Positions 1-5,786 are shown, counted from the stretch's first letter. The stretch: DNA of 7,696 nucleotides from Methanobacteriota archaeon (GCA_003229935.1 QIGD01000103.1:1-7696), one strand, 5' to 3'. Numbers and translations: made by a program. The notes: generated from the letters alone by a model not told the origin.

Positions 1-210
1 AGGTATTGGTTTCTTATGCATGTTTAACATAGGAACTCTAAAGTCCTGCCTACTCTTGCCAGAGCGTAAGTCCTCTTCGGAGCTGTTATTGACCAGTACT
101 TTGCGGGGCACGCTGAGAGTTTCCTTTCTGTTTAATGCCTCACTTACAGAGCAGGGGACTTGAGGAGGAGCCCCTGGTGCGTTCTTTAACTCTACCAATA
201 ATTGCTGCAT
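1..210 (-). CDS. N-terminal part of an IscB-like (RRXRR/PLMP-domain) RNA-guided nuclease, runs off left edge
   Basis: An open frame of 70 codons begins at ATG 210-208 and is still open at base 1. A strong Shine-Dalgarno, AGGAGG at 225-220, lies 9 bases upstream. The last visible residues (about 57-70), FRVPMLNMHKKPIP, fit the opening strand of the RRXRR/PLMP domain, usually V-x-V-L-(N/D)-x-x-x-x-P-L-M-P, found at the N-terminus of IscB and related HNH nucleases of IS200/IS605 transposons. Residues 1-56 match nothing I recognise. Most IscB proteins begin only a few residues before this strand, so the extension is unusual; it may be translated, or may reflect an RNA-coding segment that happens to stay open. 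The gene lies 17 bases after the stop of the aldehyde oxidoreductase gene on the same strand. The RuvC and HNH domains would lie outside the window, so identity rests on about 14 residues. Other proteins with a similar short strand cannot be excluded. Confidence 0.5.
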   Translation of the reverse strand, partial: MQQLLVELKNAPGAPPQVPCSVSEALNRKETLSVPRKVLVNNSSEEDLRSGKSRQDFRVPMLNMHKKPIP

Positions 211-300
211 TCTTCAATGCCTCCTAATCAACCTGTTACCCGTCTCTCACGAGGGAGAACATCCGTCTTAATGGGTGGTGACTGACGCCTAAATCTCAAT
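211..300 (-). other. Probable left-boundary segment of the IscB-like element (possible omega-RNA region)
   Basis: This stretch encodes the last residues of the oxidoreductase, and those residues do not look like its family. It contains short self-complementary arms (for example TCTC and GAGA around bases 250-263 on the minus strand). In described IscB loci the guide RNA (omega-RNA) is encoded directly upstream of iscB on the same strand, with the guide taken from DNA flanking the element. Here that position falls in this segment and possibly extends into the first ~55 codons of the IscB-like frame. This is inference from position and composition; I did not recognise a specific omega-RNA fold. 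Confidence 0.25.
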
Positions 301-2093
301 ATCCAGCCACGCAGGGAATAGTAGTCCTTCTTCATCATGTCAAGTTCCACAACTTGGCCTTTAGCTGCACCCTCTGGCATGGGCTCTTTCAGAAGTCTTG
401 GCGGTAGTGTATCCTTTCTGGCACCGAAACCATATTTATTGATTATCATCCGTTCAAGGTTATATATTCTCTCGCCTATCGCCAGAATATCACTGGCTTC
501 CATCTTCCATCCTGTAACAGCCGAAAGAAGAGAAGCATAGTCATCAACACCCAGAGCAAAGGTGCTAAAGAGGCAGTTTACTGAAGAGTTAACCACACAG
601 GTAAAGTCCTGGAAGACTTTTACCCACTGAGCTTTACCATCAGGGGTCAGAGGGTCAATCTTCTCCGGCAGTCCCAGGATTTCTGGAGATACTGTATAAC
701 CTGTAACATGGCATCCACCTCTGTTAGAAGTGGCATAGTTAAGACCCATGCCCTTGATTCCTCTGGGGTCATATGCAGGCATTTCCAGACCCTTGACACT
801 CATAGAAAGCTCAGGACTACCATATATTTCAGTAAGCCTCTTCGAGCCAAGGGCAAGATACTTTCCAAATCCTCCCTTATATGCAGTTCTCCACACCATT
901 TCCACCATGGCAGAGGCATTACCAAACTCAAGCATCGCACCCTGAAGATCCTCCTCAGGTATAAAACCCTTTTCATTTAACTCCATAGCGGCGGCAATTG
1001 TAGAGCCCATAGTAATGGTATCCAGCCCCATTTCGTCACAGAGATGGTTGGCCTTTATTACAGCCTCCATATCCATTACACCTGTACTATTACCAAGAGC
1101 CCATATAGATTCATATTCTGGACCTTCGGAATATTTAATATGATATGCCCCTTTCTTAACAGAGGTAACCCTGCCACAGCCTATGGCACAACCCCAGCAG
1201 TAACTGTTTTTGGAAAGATATTTCTCAGCCATAGTCTCTCCGCTTATCATATCCGCATTTTCATTGTAACCTGTCTGCCAGTTCTCAAATGGCAGCGCCC
1301 CCGCATTGTTGATTATATTCAGAAGAACCGCTGTTCCAAACTTGGGAAGCCCCTCACTGGTTACAGGGTTACTTTTTATCTTCTCAAGAGCTGCCTTTGA
1401 GACCTCCCTGAACTCATCTGGTTTTGCAATCTCAACCTTATGGTTTCCTGATACCACCAGAGCTTTCAAATTCTTGGAACCCATAACAGCACCCACACCA
1501 GTCCTGCCAGCAGCCCTATGTTTATCATTCATTATATTCGCAAATAAAACCAGATTCTCTCCTGCCGGACCTATACAGGCAACACTCGATTTTCCATCCA
1601 TCCTTTCTGTGAGAATTTTCGTGGTATCAAAGGTAGTTTTACCCCACAAATCAGAGGCATCTTTAATCTCTACACTACCATCCTTCAATTCGAGATATAC
1701 AGGTTTTTCAGCCCTTCCCTTTATAATAACAATGTCAAAGCCAGCAAACTTGAGATATGGACCCCACTTCCCTCCTGAATTGGCACTCCCGATAGAGCCA
1801 GTCTGAGGCGAGCGAAGAGTCATCACATGATAGCGACCCGCTTCAGGAAAACCCGCAGCCCCTGTAGCTGGTCCGGTAGCAAAAATCATAACATTTTCCT
1901 CTCCCAGCGGGTCAATATCTCTAGGAGAAATTCCTTCCGCCTCATATCCCTTCAAAATTTCATACAGAAGATATGTGCTGTATCCCTTGCCACCCAGATA
2001 TTTACGGGCAATATCAGTTTCTATTTTGCTATGTTTTATAGTACGATCGTTCAAGTTCACTTCCAAAACCTTATCCATATATCCATTACTCAT
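228..2093 (-). CDS. aor: Tungsten-containing aldehyde:ferredoxin oxidoreductase
   Basis: The 621-residue product is expected to oxidise aldehydes to carboxylic acids in the cytoplasm, passing electrons to ferredoxin through a tungsten-bispterin cofactor and one [4Fe-4S] cluster. Family features are clear: an N-terminal LGGKG (33-37); the SPQTGSIGSANSGGKWG region (95-111); GPAGENLVLFANI (175-187); the cluster ligands C299-x2-C302-x3-C306 with a fourth cysteine, C507; and the pterin-site YDPRG (441-445) followed by NRGGCH (457-462). The paralogue (AOR, FOR, GAPOR or WOR type) and substrate cannot be fixed. The start is ATG 2093, 7 bases after AGGAGGT. After the usual YYSLRGW (591-597) the expected tail (D-x-x-G-x-P ... 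L-x-x-L-G) is missing; instead 24 arginine- and proline-rich residues run to the stop, apparently from an adjoining mobile element. The protein may still work, since the change is terminal. Confidence 0.93.
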   Translation of the reverse strand: MSNGYMDKVLEVNLNDRTIKHSKIETDIARKYLGGKGYSTYLLYEILKGYEAEGISPRDIDPLGEENVMIFATGPATGAAGFPEAGRYHVMTLRSPQTGSIGSANSGGKWGPYLKFAGFDIVIIKGRAEKPVYLELKDGSVEIKDASDLWGKTTFDTTKILTERMDGKSSVACIGPAGENLVLFANIMNDKHRAAGRTGVGAVMGSKNLKALVVSGNHKVEIAKPDEFREVSKAALEKIKSNPVTSEGLPKFGTAVLLNIINNAGALPFENWQTGYNENADMISGETMAEKYLSKNSYCWGCAIGCGRVTSVKKGAYHIKYSEGPEYESIWALGNSTGVMDMEAVIKANHLCDEMGLDTITMGSTIAAAMELNEKGFIPEEDLQGAMLEFGNASAMVEMVWRTAYKGGFGKYLALGSKRLTEIYGSPELSMSVKGLEMPAYDPRGIKGMGLNYATSNRGGCHVTGYTVSPEILGLPEKIDPLTPDGKAQWVKVFQDFTCVVNSSVNCLFSTFALGVDDYASLLSAVTGWKMEASDILAIGERIYNLERMIINKYGFGARKDTLPPRLLKEPMPEGAAKGQVVELDMMKKDYYSLRGWILRFRRQSPPIKTDVLPRERRVTG

Positions 2094-2105
2094 ACCTATT
2101 ACCTC

Positions 2106-2128
2106 CTAAAATTCACCATGAATTTTAG
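2106..2128. repeat. 10-bp perfect inverted repeat overlapping the aor Shine-Dalgarno
   Basis: CTAAAATTCA (2106-2115) and its exact complement TGAATTTTAG (2119-2128) are separated by three bases. The left arm overlaps the end of the aor Shine-Dalgarno (AGGAGGT, 2107-2101 on the minus strand). The repeat lies between the likely TATA box and the start codon, so it could be an operator near the transcription start, or form an mRNA hairpin that hides the ribosome site. Which of these it is cannot be told from sequence. Confidence 0.6.
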
Positions 2129-2152
2129 TAATTATTAATTATCCCTCAGAAG

Positions 2153-2165
2153 ATATATATTTTAT
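2153..2165 (-). promoter_or_regulatory. Candidate TATA box for aor
   Basis: On the minus strand this reads ATAAAATATATAT, a good archaeal TATA element, 60-72 bases upstream of the aor ATG. With the usual ~25-base spacing, transcription would begin near 2130-2135, leaving a leader of about 40 bases that includes the 2106-2128 palindrome or starts just before it. No factor-recognition element is obvious. Confidence 0.5.
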
Positions 2166-2199
2166 GTCTTCTCCGAGATAACTCAACAGAAATTATGTT

Positions 2200-2236
2200 C
2201 CGCCTCTACAAAAAAAGTATATAACTATAGAGGCGG
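2200..2236. repeat. 9-bp inverted repeat flanking an AT-rich core
   Basis: CCGCCTCTA (2200-2208) and TAGAGGCGG (2228-2236) are exact complements around 19 bases containing A7 and TATATAAC. The GC-rich arms contrast with AT-rich surroundings. It lies downstream of the nitroreductase remnant (minus strand) and upstream of aor. It could be a terminator hairpin for the former, a regulatory site around a TATA element, or the remains of a small mobile sequence. Confidence 0.5.
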
Positions 2237-2278
2237 TCTAGAAGGTTTTGATAGGAGACTAAATAATGTTTCGCTATG

Positions 2279-2294
2279 AGTTATTTAAATAACT
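2279..2294. repeat. 16-bp perfect palindrome
   Basis: AGTTATTTAAATAACT equals its own reverse complement. It lies in the AT-rich gap between aor and the nitroreductase remnant. An AT-only palindrome of this length can occur by chance in such DNA, but it may also be a regulator site. The rest of 2129-2342 shows no convincing gene. Confidence 0.4.
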
Positions 2295-2342
2295 TATTTT
2301 TCGATTTTTATAACATAAAATACCCGCAATTTAAGTTGTGGC

Positions 2343-2646
2343 TCAAATAGGATCCCTATATCGATCTAGAAATGCAATTTCTGATAAATCCTTTCTGGAT
2401 GAAATTCTCTCCTTTTCCACAGGATACCCCCTAGGAAGGACTGCCATAAGCTCCAGACTTTCCAAGGCTTTCAGGATTTGTCTGACCTCGTCCTTGTTTG
2501 CCAGAATCTGTCCCAGCCAAAACCTCTAAGAGAGCCTGGGCAGCCAGTAGCATATTCTCACTGGCAGCACCTATAGCCATAGCATCCTTATCCCTGTCAT
2601 AGCTAAACTCCCTGTCCATATTCATAAAAAATACAAAAATATCAGG
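2343..2646 (-). pseudogene. Nitroreductase-family protein, C-terminal remnant, frameshifted
   Basis: Two minus-strand frames together give a nitroreductase C-terminal half, an FMN flavoprotein family reducing nitro compounds, quinones or similar substrates. The first (about 2646-2530) contains DKDAMAIGAASENMLLAAQAL, the helix that usually reads A-x-x-N-M-L-L-A-A-x-x-L-G-L. The second (about 2526-2343) begins FWLGQILANKDEVRQIL, continues through MAVLPRGYPVEK and ends ...FLDRYRDPI with a TGA stop at 2345-2343; this matches the family's W-x-G ... L-P-x-G-Y-P tail. The shift between them, one extra base or two missing, is near 2522-2530, just where a GLG-type turn is expected. The N-terminal half is absent: sequence beyond about 2626-2646 is TnpB coding on the other strand. 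The gene is dead. Confidence 0.8.
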
Positions 2647-3084
2647 AGGGATTTGCAAAAAAAGGGTAAGTACAGAAAGGTTAAGCAAATCAGAAATCGT
2701 GAGCAGAGGATAGTTAGTGACATGAACCATAAGATAAGTCGAAAGATTGTCGATATGGCTGGCGATGATAAATAACAGTGGTTTGAAGATGGAGGATTTG
2801 AAAGGCATTCGTAATGCCAAGCTGCTGGGAGTACGTATTGTCTATGTTGACCCAGAATATACTAACCAGGAGTGTTCAAGATGTGGGCTGATAGGTAATA
2901 GGAGTGGCAAAGTGTTTAAGTGCTCCCACTGTGGCCACGTTGACTATGCTGACGTAAATGCTGCGTTCAATATAGCATTGCGTCAAGGCATATGTCAATC
3001 TGTTGCAGACAGAGATGTAACAGAAGGGACCTTAAAGAGGCAACTCCAAGAACGATGGAGACCTTAGAACCTCACGAACTTTAG
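2626..3084 (+). pseudogene. tnpB: TnpB (IS200/IS605 OrfB) remnant with two frameshifts and an internal deletion
   Basis: This is the C-terminal half of a TnpB RNA-guided nuclease of the IS200/IS605 family. The frame from 2626 reads KKYKNIRRDLQKKGKYRKVK and continues to ISRKIVDMA. One extra A near 2770 shifts it into NNSGLKMEDLKGIR, holding the RuvC-II glutamate (MED). Next comes a zinc ribbon, C-x2-C (CSRC, 2873-2884) and C-x2-C (CSHC, 2921-2932), then the RuvC-III aspartate in DYADVNAA. Between DLKGIRN and AKLLGVR about 40 residues normal for the family are missing. The current frame stops at 3067; a one-base loss near 3033-3040 would otherwise give the typical tail METLEPHEL and stop at 3084. 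The N-terminal ~200 residues are lost where the gene meets the nitroreductase remnant. It cannot make an active nuclease. Confidence 0.88.
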
Positions 3085-3189
3085 AGGCTGTCCCGTAATC
3101 AAAAATACCGCGGGAAATAAGCTAAATTTAGCCTTTATTGTCTAAATAAGCAGTCTTTATATTACTGAGAGTAATTGTCGGACAGCCTC
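3084..3189. mobile_element. 106-bp MITE inserted in the last codon of the TnpB remnant
   Basis: Terminal inverted repeats GAGGCTGTCC (3084-3093) and GGACAGCCTC (3180-3189) are exact complements, with looser similarity further in (13 of 16 positions). The identical tetranucleotide TTTA flanks both sides (3080-3083 and 3190-3193), as expected of a target-site duplication. The inside is AT-rich, non-coding, and contains the palindrome GCTAAATTTAGC (3121-3132). Removing the element plus one TTTA joins ...CGAACTTTA to GTCGTGG and restores an IS605-type end hairpin. Ends and 4-bp duplication suggest mobilisation by an IS5-like DDE transposase; that family assignment is inference. Confidence 0.82.
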
Positions 3190-3211
3190 TTTAGTCGTGG
3201 TGGTATGTCAC
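3190..3211 (+). mobile_element. IS200/IS605-type right end belonging to the TnpB remnant
   Basis: After removing the MITE, the sequence reads CACGAACTTTAGTCGTGG then TGGTATGTCAC, with stem CACGA/TCGTG. This is the hairpin and terminal TCAC typical of right ends following tnpB. A closely similar sequence occurs on the minus strand at 7015-6988. The element boundary is taken as the C at 3211. Confidence 0.6.
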
Positions 3212-3274
3212 CTATTACATTATCTCCTGTATATAGATTCTAATTGGTCATTTTAGCAAAAAATGATGAAAATA

Positions 3275-3310
3275 GCAATTCATCCCCCAGCTTACGCAAG
3301 TGGACTTCTT
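3275..3310 (+). repeat. Degenerate IS605-type end sequence
   Basis: The stretch beginning GCAATTCATCCC and ending GGACTTCTTA resembles IS200/IS605 right ends seen in archaea (a hairpin around TTACG between CATCCC and GGACTTCTT), but the stem is now imperfect. The remainder of 3212-3371 holds nothing I can assign. Confidence 0.35.
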
Positions 3311-3371
3311 ACTATGTTGAATTAAAGTCTATGAGCGTGGATATTCTAATGCTCTGTGAAGAAGGAAATCT

Positions 3372-4058
3372 CTAATTAAGAAGAATTTCCTCTATTATTC
3401 TCTGTTCCTTTTCATTGAGAATATCCTCCATTTTCATTACGTACTCAGGCAATTCAGAAGGTCTCAAAATAGGGATTTTCACAGATTCATCCATAGTAAT
3501 TGCAGTATTTCGGGTAAATACGACAATACACGGGATATAATGGATAAAAAGTTTTATGTTCTTTGAATTCACCTTTCCAATCAGCTTCTCTCTTAATTGC
3601 TTTGCATGATAATTCGCCTGTTTTATAGGGTCTCCAGATGTTCCCTCGTAAACACCACCTTTTCTGCCGATTTTGATATATTTAAACTTATTTCTTATAA
3701 AATAAACTGTCCCTTTCAGGTTTTTTGTTTCAATCACAAACATTCCTTTGGGTCCTATCAGAATATGGTCTATATCTCCTTTTTCAGATATCCTATAATT
3801 ATTTATTACAGTGAATCTATTATCCAGTCTAGCCAAATTTTCTGTAACCTCCCTTTCACCCTTTATTCCCAGAGAAAAGATATATCCCTTTTTTGATTTC
3901 GAAAGGAGCACTATAACTCCAATTATTAGGATTGGTATCCCTATATAAAAGATTAAAGTTAGAAGTCCAGTAAAAACAAGTATTACCCCTATAAGATAGT
4001 TCGAACTCTGATTGGAGTTTCTATCCATGTGGTCAGAATAAGATATAATTTTTGCCAT
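3372..4058 (-). CDS. Membrane-anchored NERD-domain protein (putative nuclease-related)
   Basis: The 228-residue product starts with about 20 polar residues, then two hydrophobic segments (about 20-37 and 39-53), then a NERD domain (about 63-175) facing the cytoplasm by the positive-inside rule. The domain is recognised from GIKGEREVTENL (64-75), GDIDHILIGPKGMFVIETKN (94-113) and DPIKQANYHAKQL (143-155). D97, E110 and K112 could form a PD-(D/E)xK-like site, and E68 and Q147 are also typical, so nuclease activity is possible but unproven; the biological role of NERD proteins is generally unknown. It follows glnK by 33 bases, but a T-rich terminator lies between. No good Shine-Dalgarno precedes ATG 4058; TTTAAAT at 4091-4097 over the glnK stop could act as a TATA box for a nearly leaderless message. 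M11 is an alternative start without better support. Confidence 0.85.
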   Translation of the reverse strand: MAKIISYSDHMDRNSNQSSNYLIGVILVFTGLLTLIFYIGIPILIIGVIVLLSKSKKGYIFSLGIKGEREVTENLARLDNRFTVINNYRISEKGDIDHILIGPKGMFVIETKNLKGTVYFIRNKFKYIKIGRKGGVYEGTSGDPIKQANYHAKQLREKLIGKVNSKNIKLFIHYIPCIVVFTRNTAITMDESVKIPILRPSELPEYVMKMEDILNEKEQRIIEEILLN

Positions 4059-4064
4059 TTTTCC

Positions 4065-4082
4065 AAAAAAAATAAAAAAAAA
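4065..4082 (-). terminator. Oligo-T archaeal terminator after glnK
   Basis: On the minus strand this is T9-A-T8, beginning 10 bases after the glnK stop. Archaeal RNA polymerase terminates efficiently at such runs without a hairpin. It should reduce read-through from amtB-glnK into the NERD gene. Confidence 0.7.
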
Positions 4083-4091
4083 GAGAGGGAT

Positions 4092-4430
4092 TTAAACAGC
4101 TTTTTTCCCTATCTCTCTTGTTCTTATTCTTACAGCTTCATCTACTGGCATAACAAATATCTTGCCGTCTCCTTTCTTACCAGTGACTGCTGCCTCGCAT
4201 ATAGCATCTATCACCTTATCAACATCGTCGTCGTCAACTACAACCTCTATTTTAAGTTTGGAGAGGAGGTCAATTCTGTACTCACCTACTCTCCACTGTA
4301 GAATTATACCACGTTGCCGTCCTCTACCTCTAACATCATTGACTGTCATTCCATAAAATCCTGCCTCTTCCAGTGATAGCTTTACAGGGTCAAGTTTCTC
4401 GGGTCTTATGATTGCTTCAACTTTCTTCAT
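4092..4430 (-). CDS. glnK: Nitrogen regulatory PII protein GlnK
   Basis: The 112-residue product is a PII signal protein: a trimer that senses 2-oxoglutarate and ATP/ADP and plugs the AmtB channel when nitrogen is plentiful. I place the start at ATG 4430 rather than the upstream GTG 4439: AGGTGAT (4441-4435), overlapping the amtB stop, sits 4 bases before it, and the protein then has the standard length and numbering. With this start the T-loop tyrosine modified in bacterial PII falls at Y51 (GEY), while the usual Y46 is W46. Other conserved parts are GRGRQRG (35-41), the ATP-site TGKKGDGKIFV (83-93), and the C-terminal VRIRTRE. The gene directly follows amtB, as in most amtB-glnK operons. 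GlnB/GlnK naming follows from this linkage. Confidence 0.95.
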   Translation of the reverse strand: MKKVEAIIRPEKLDPVKLSLEEAGFYGMTVNDVRGRGRQRGIILQWRVGEYRIDLLSKLKIEVVVDDDDVDKVIDAICEAAVTGKKGDGKIFVMPVDEAVRIRTREIGKKAV

Positions 4431-4439
4431 CTCAATCAC

Positions 4440-5723
4440 CTAAGAATAGGCTTTTTCACCATGCTGAGCCAAGTCAAGGCCAACATCTTCATCCTCTTCT
4501 GGTACTCTAAGCCCCATGGTCCTGTCAATTATCTTCGCCAGTATGAATGTAACTACAAAGGCATAAGTCCAGCTTGTAGAAACAGCAAGAATCTGAGCTT
4601 CAAACTGATGAACATTACCCAATAACAGGCCGGTTGCGCCTACACTTGCGAAAATTCCTGTAGCCAGAGCACCCCATGTACCACCCATACCATGTACAGC
4701 CCAAGCGTCAAGACTCTCATCTATACCTTTCTTTTCTCTGAATAGAATGGCATAGTAACATACGAATCCTGCACCAACACCTATTATTATTGAAGCAAGA
4801 GGAGTTACAAATCCGGCAGCAGGTGTAATTGCAACAAGACCTGCCACAGCACCACTTGCAATACCCAGCCCACTGGGTTTTCTATGATACCAGCTTATAA
4901 ACATCCAGGTCAAAGCTGCTGCAGCTGTTGCAGTATTTGTTGTCACAAAGGCATTAGCTGCAATACCATTGGCTGCAAGAGCACTTCCTGCATTAAAGCC
5001 GAACCAGCCAAACCACAGCAGGACAGCACCCACTATAGTCATGGGTACATTGTTAGGCTCCATGAAGGTTGAACCAAAGCCTTTTCTCTTACCTATCACC
5101 AGCGCAATAGCTAGAGCAGATACACCAGAGCTGATGTGTACAACAGTACCACCCGCAAAGTCAATAGCACCGAAACTTTGGAGCCAGCCACCACCCCACA
5201 TCCAATGTGCAATTGGATCATATACGATAGTAGCCCAGATAAGTATGAAAACAATAAAAGAACTGAATTTTATTCTTTCCACAAATGCTGCTATTATAAG
5301 AGCAGGCGTTATAATTGCAAAACCACCTTGGAAGGCTATAAACGCAAGCTCAGGTATATCAGCAGTGGCACTTATCCTGTGGGGAATCATACGAAGGCCA
5401 ACATCAGTAAGTCCAAATCCAATATTACTGAAGCTACCAATGAGTCCACCTATATCCTTGCCAAAAGCCAGAGGGTATCCAATAAGAACCCACTGGACAC
5501 TTATAAGGGCAAGCACAACCATACTCATGGTTATTGTGGAGACAACATTCTTCTTCCTAACCATACCACCATAGAACAGTCCAAGAGCCGGTGTCATAAG
5601 AATGACAAGAGCTGCACTGGCCAGTACCCAAGCGGTATTTCCTGTATTTATCTTAACTGCTTCATCTGCATGTACAGATGCAAGAGCAAGCAGCATAGAT
5701 AGACCTATCACCATTTTTCTCAC
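4440..5723 (-). CDS. amtB: Ammonium transporter Amt
   Basis: The 427-residue integral membrane protein conducts ammonium/ammonia across the cytoplasmic membrane as a trimer. A signal peptide is likely (MRKMVIGLSMLLALASVHA, cut near residue 19), followed by about 11 membrane helices. Family signatures include LGLFYGGMVRKKN (47-59), FAIITPALI (135-143), DFAGGTVVHISSG (188-200) with D188 and H196, WFGFNAGS (240-247) and AVHGMGGTWG (342-351) with H344; H196 and H344 correspond to the twin pore histidines. The C-terminal tail (about 400-427) is the region that couples subunits and meets GlnK. The start is GTG 5723, 4 bases after GAGGTGA; the ATG at 5714 is too far from it and would truncate the signal peptide. 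The gene is divergent from thyX and shares a 239-base intergenic region with it. Confidence 0.97.
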   Translation of the reverse strand: MRKMVIGLSMLLALASVHADEAVKINTGNTAWVLASAALVILMTPALGLFYGGMVRKKNVVSTITMSMVVLALISVQWVLIGYPLAFGKDIGGLIGSFSNIGFGLTDVGLRMIPHRISATADIPELAFIAFQGGFAIITPALIIAAFVERIKFSSFIVFILIWATIVYDPIAHWMWGGGWLQSFGAIDFAGGTVVHISSGVSALAIALVIGKRKGFGSTFMEPNNVPMTIVGAVLLWFGWFGFNAGSALAANGIAANAFVTTNTATAAAALTWMFISWYHRKPSGLGIASGAVAGLVAITPAAGFVTPLASIIIGVGAGFVCYYAILFREKKGIDESLDAWAVHGMGGTWGALATGIFASVGATGLLLGNVHQFEAQILAVSTSWTYAFVVTFILAKIIDRTMGLRVPEEDEDVGLDLAQHGEKAYS

Positions 5724-5741
5724 ATTTTCACCTCTTCTTTT

Positions 5742-5786
5742 AGAAGTTCTTAAAAAGATATAATTTAAATATATTTGAGAACTTTT
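5742..5786 (-). promoter_or_regulatory. amtB promoter region with paired AGAA-N-TTYT sites around the TATA element
   Basis: The AT-rich core 5751-5777 reads on the minus strand as ATATATTTAAATTATATC, a suitable TATA region 30-50 bases upstream of the GTG start. It is flanked by two half-palindromic sites, AGAAGTTCT (5742-5750) and AGAACTTTT (5778-5786), whose centres are 36 bases apart; AAGTTCT and AGAACTT also form an inverted repeat with each other. This arrangement suits a dimeric regulator blocking TATA access. It does not match the GGAA-N6-TTCC operator of NrpR. Confidence 0.45.

Noticed and set aside
337..2138. Several plus-strand open frames of 65-166 codons opposite aor
   Set aside because: They lie antisense to a gene with clear family motifs, lack ribosome sites and show no recognisable domain.
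2266..2292. Eight-codon frame MFRYELFK with GGAG upstream
   Set aside because: Too short and overlapping an AT palindrome; mentioned only as part of the intergenic structure.
2647..2820. N-terminal portion of the 129-codon minus-strand frame joined to the nitroreductase remnant
   Set aside because: Beyond about 2646 the plus strand is TnpB coding; the hydrophobic minus-strand residues are its shadow and do not fit nitroreductase.
3262..3320. Second C/D box sRNA suggested by ATGATGA at about 3264
   Set aside because: No CTGA boxes or C' box follow at suitable distances.
3318..3374. Short plus-strand frame ending SVDILMLCEEGNL
   Set aside because: No ribosome site, no known family, and it overlaps the NERD gene stop; probably chance.
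4884..5702. Plus-strand frames of up to 201 codons opposite amtB
   Set aside because: Antisense shadows of a highly conserved membrane-protein gene; composition reflects its reverse complement.
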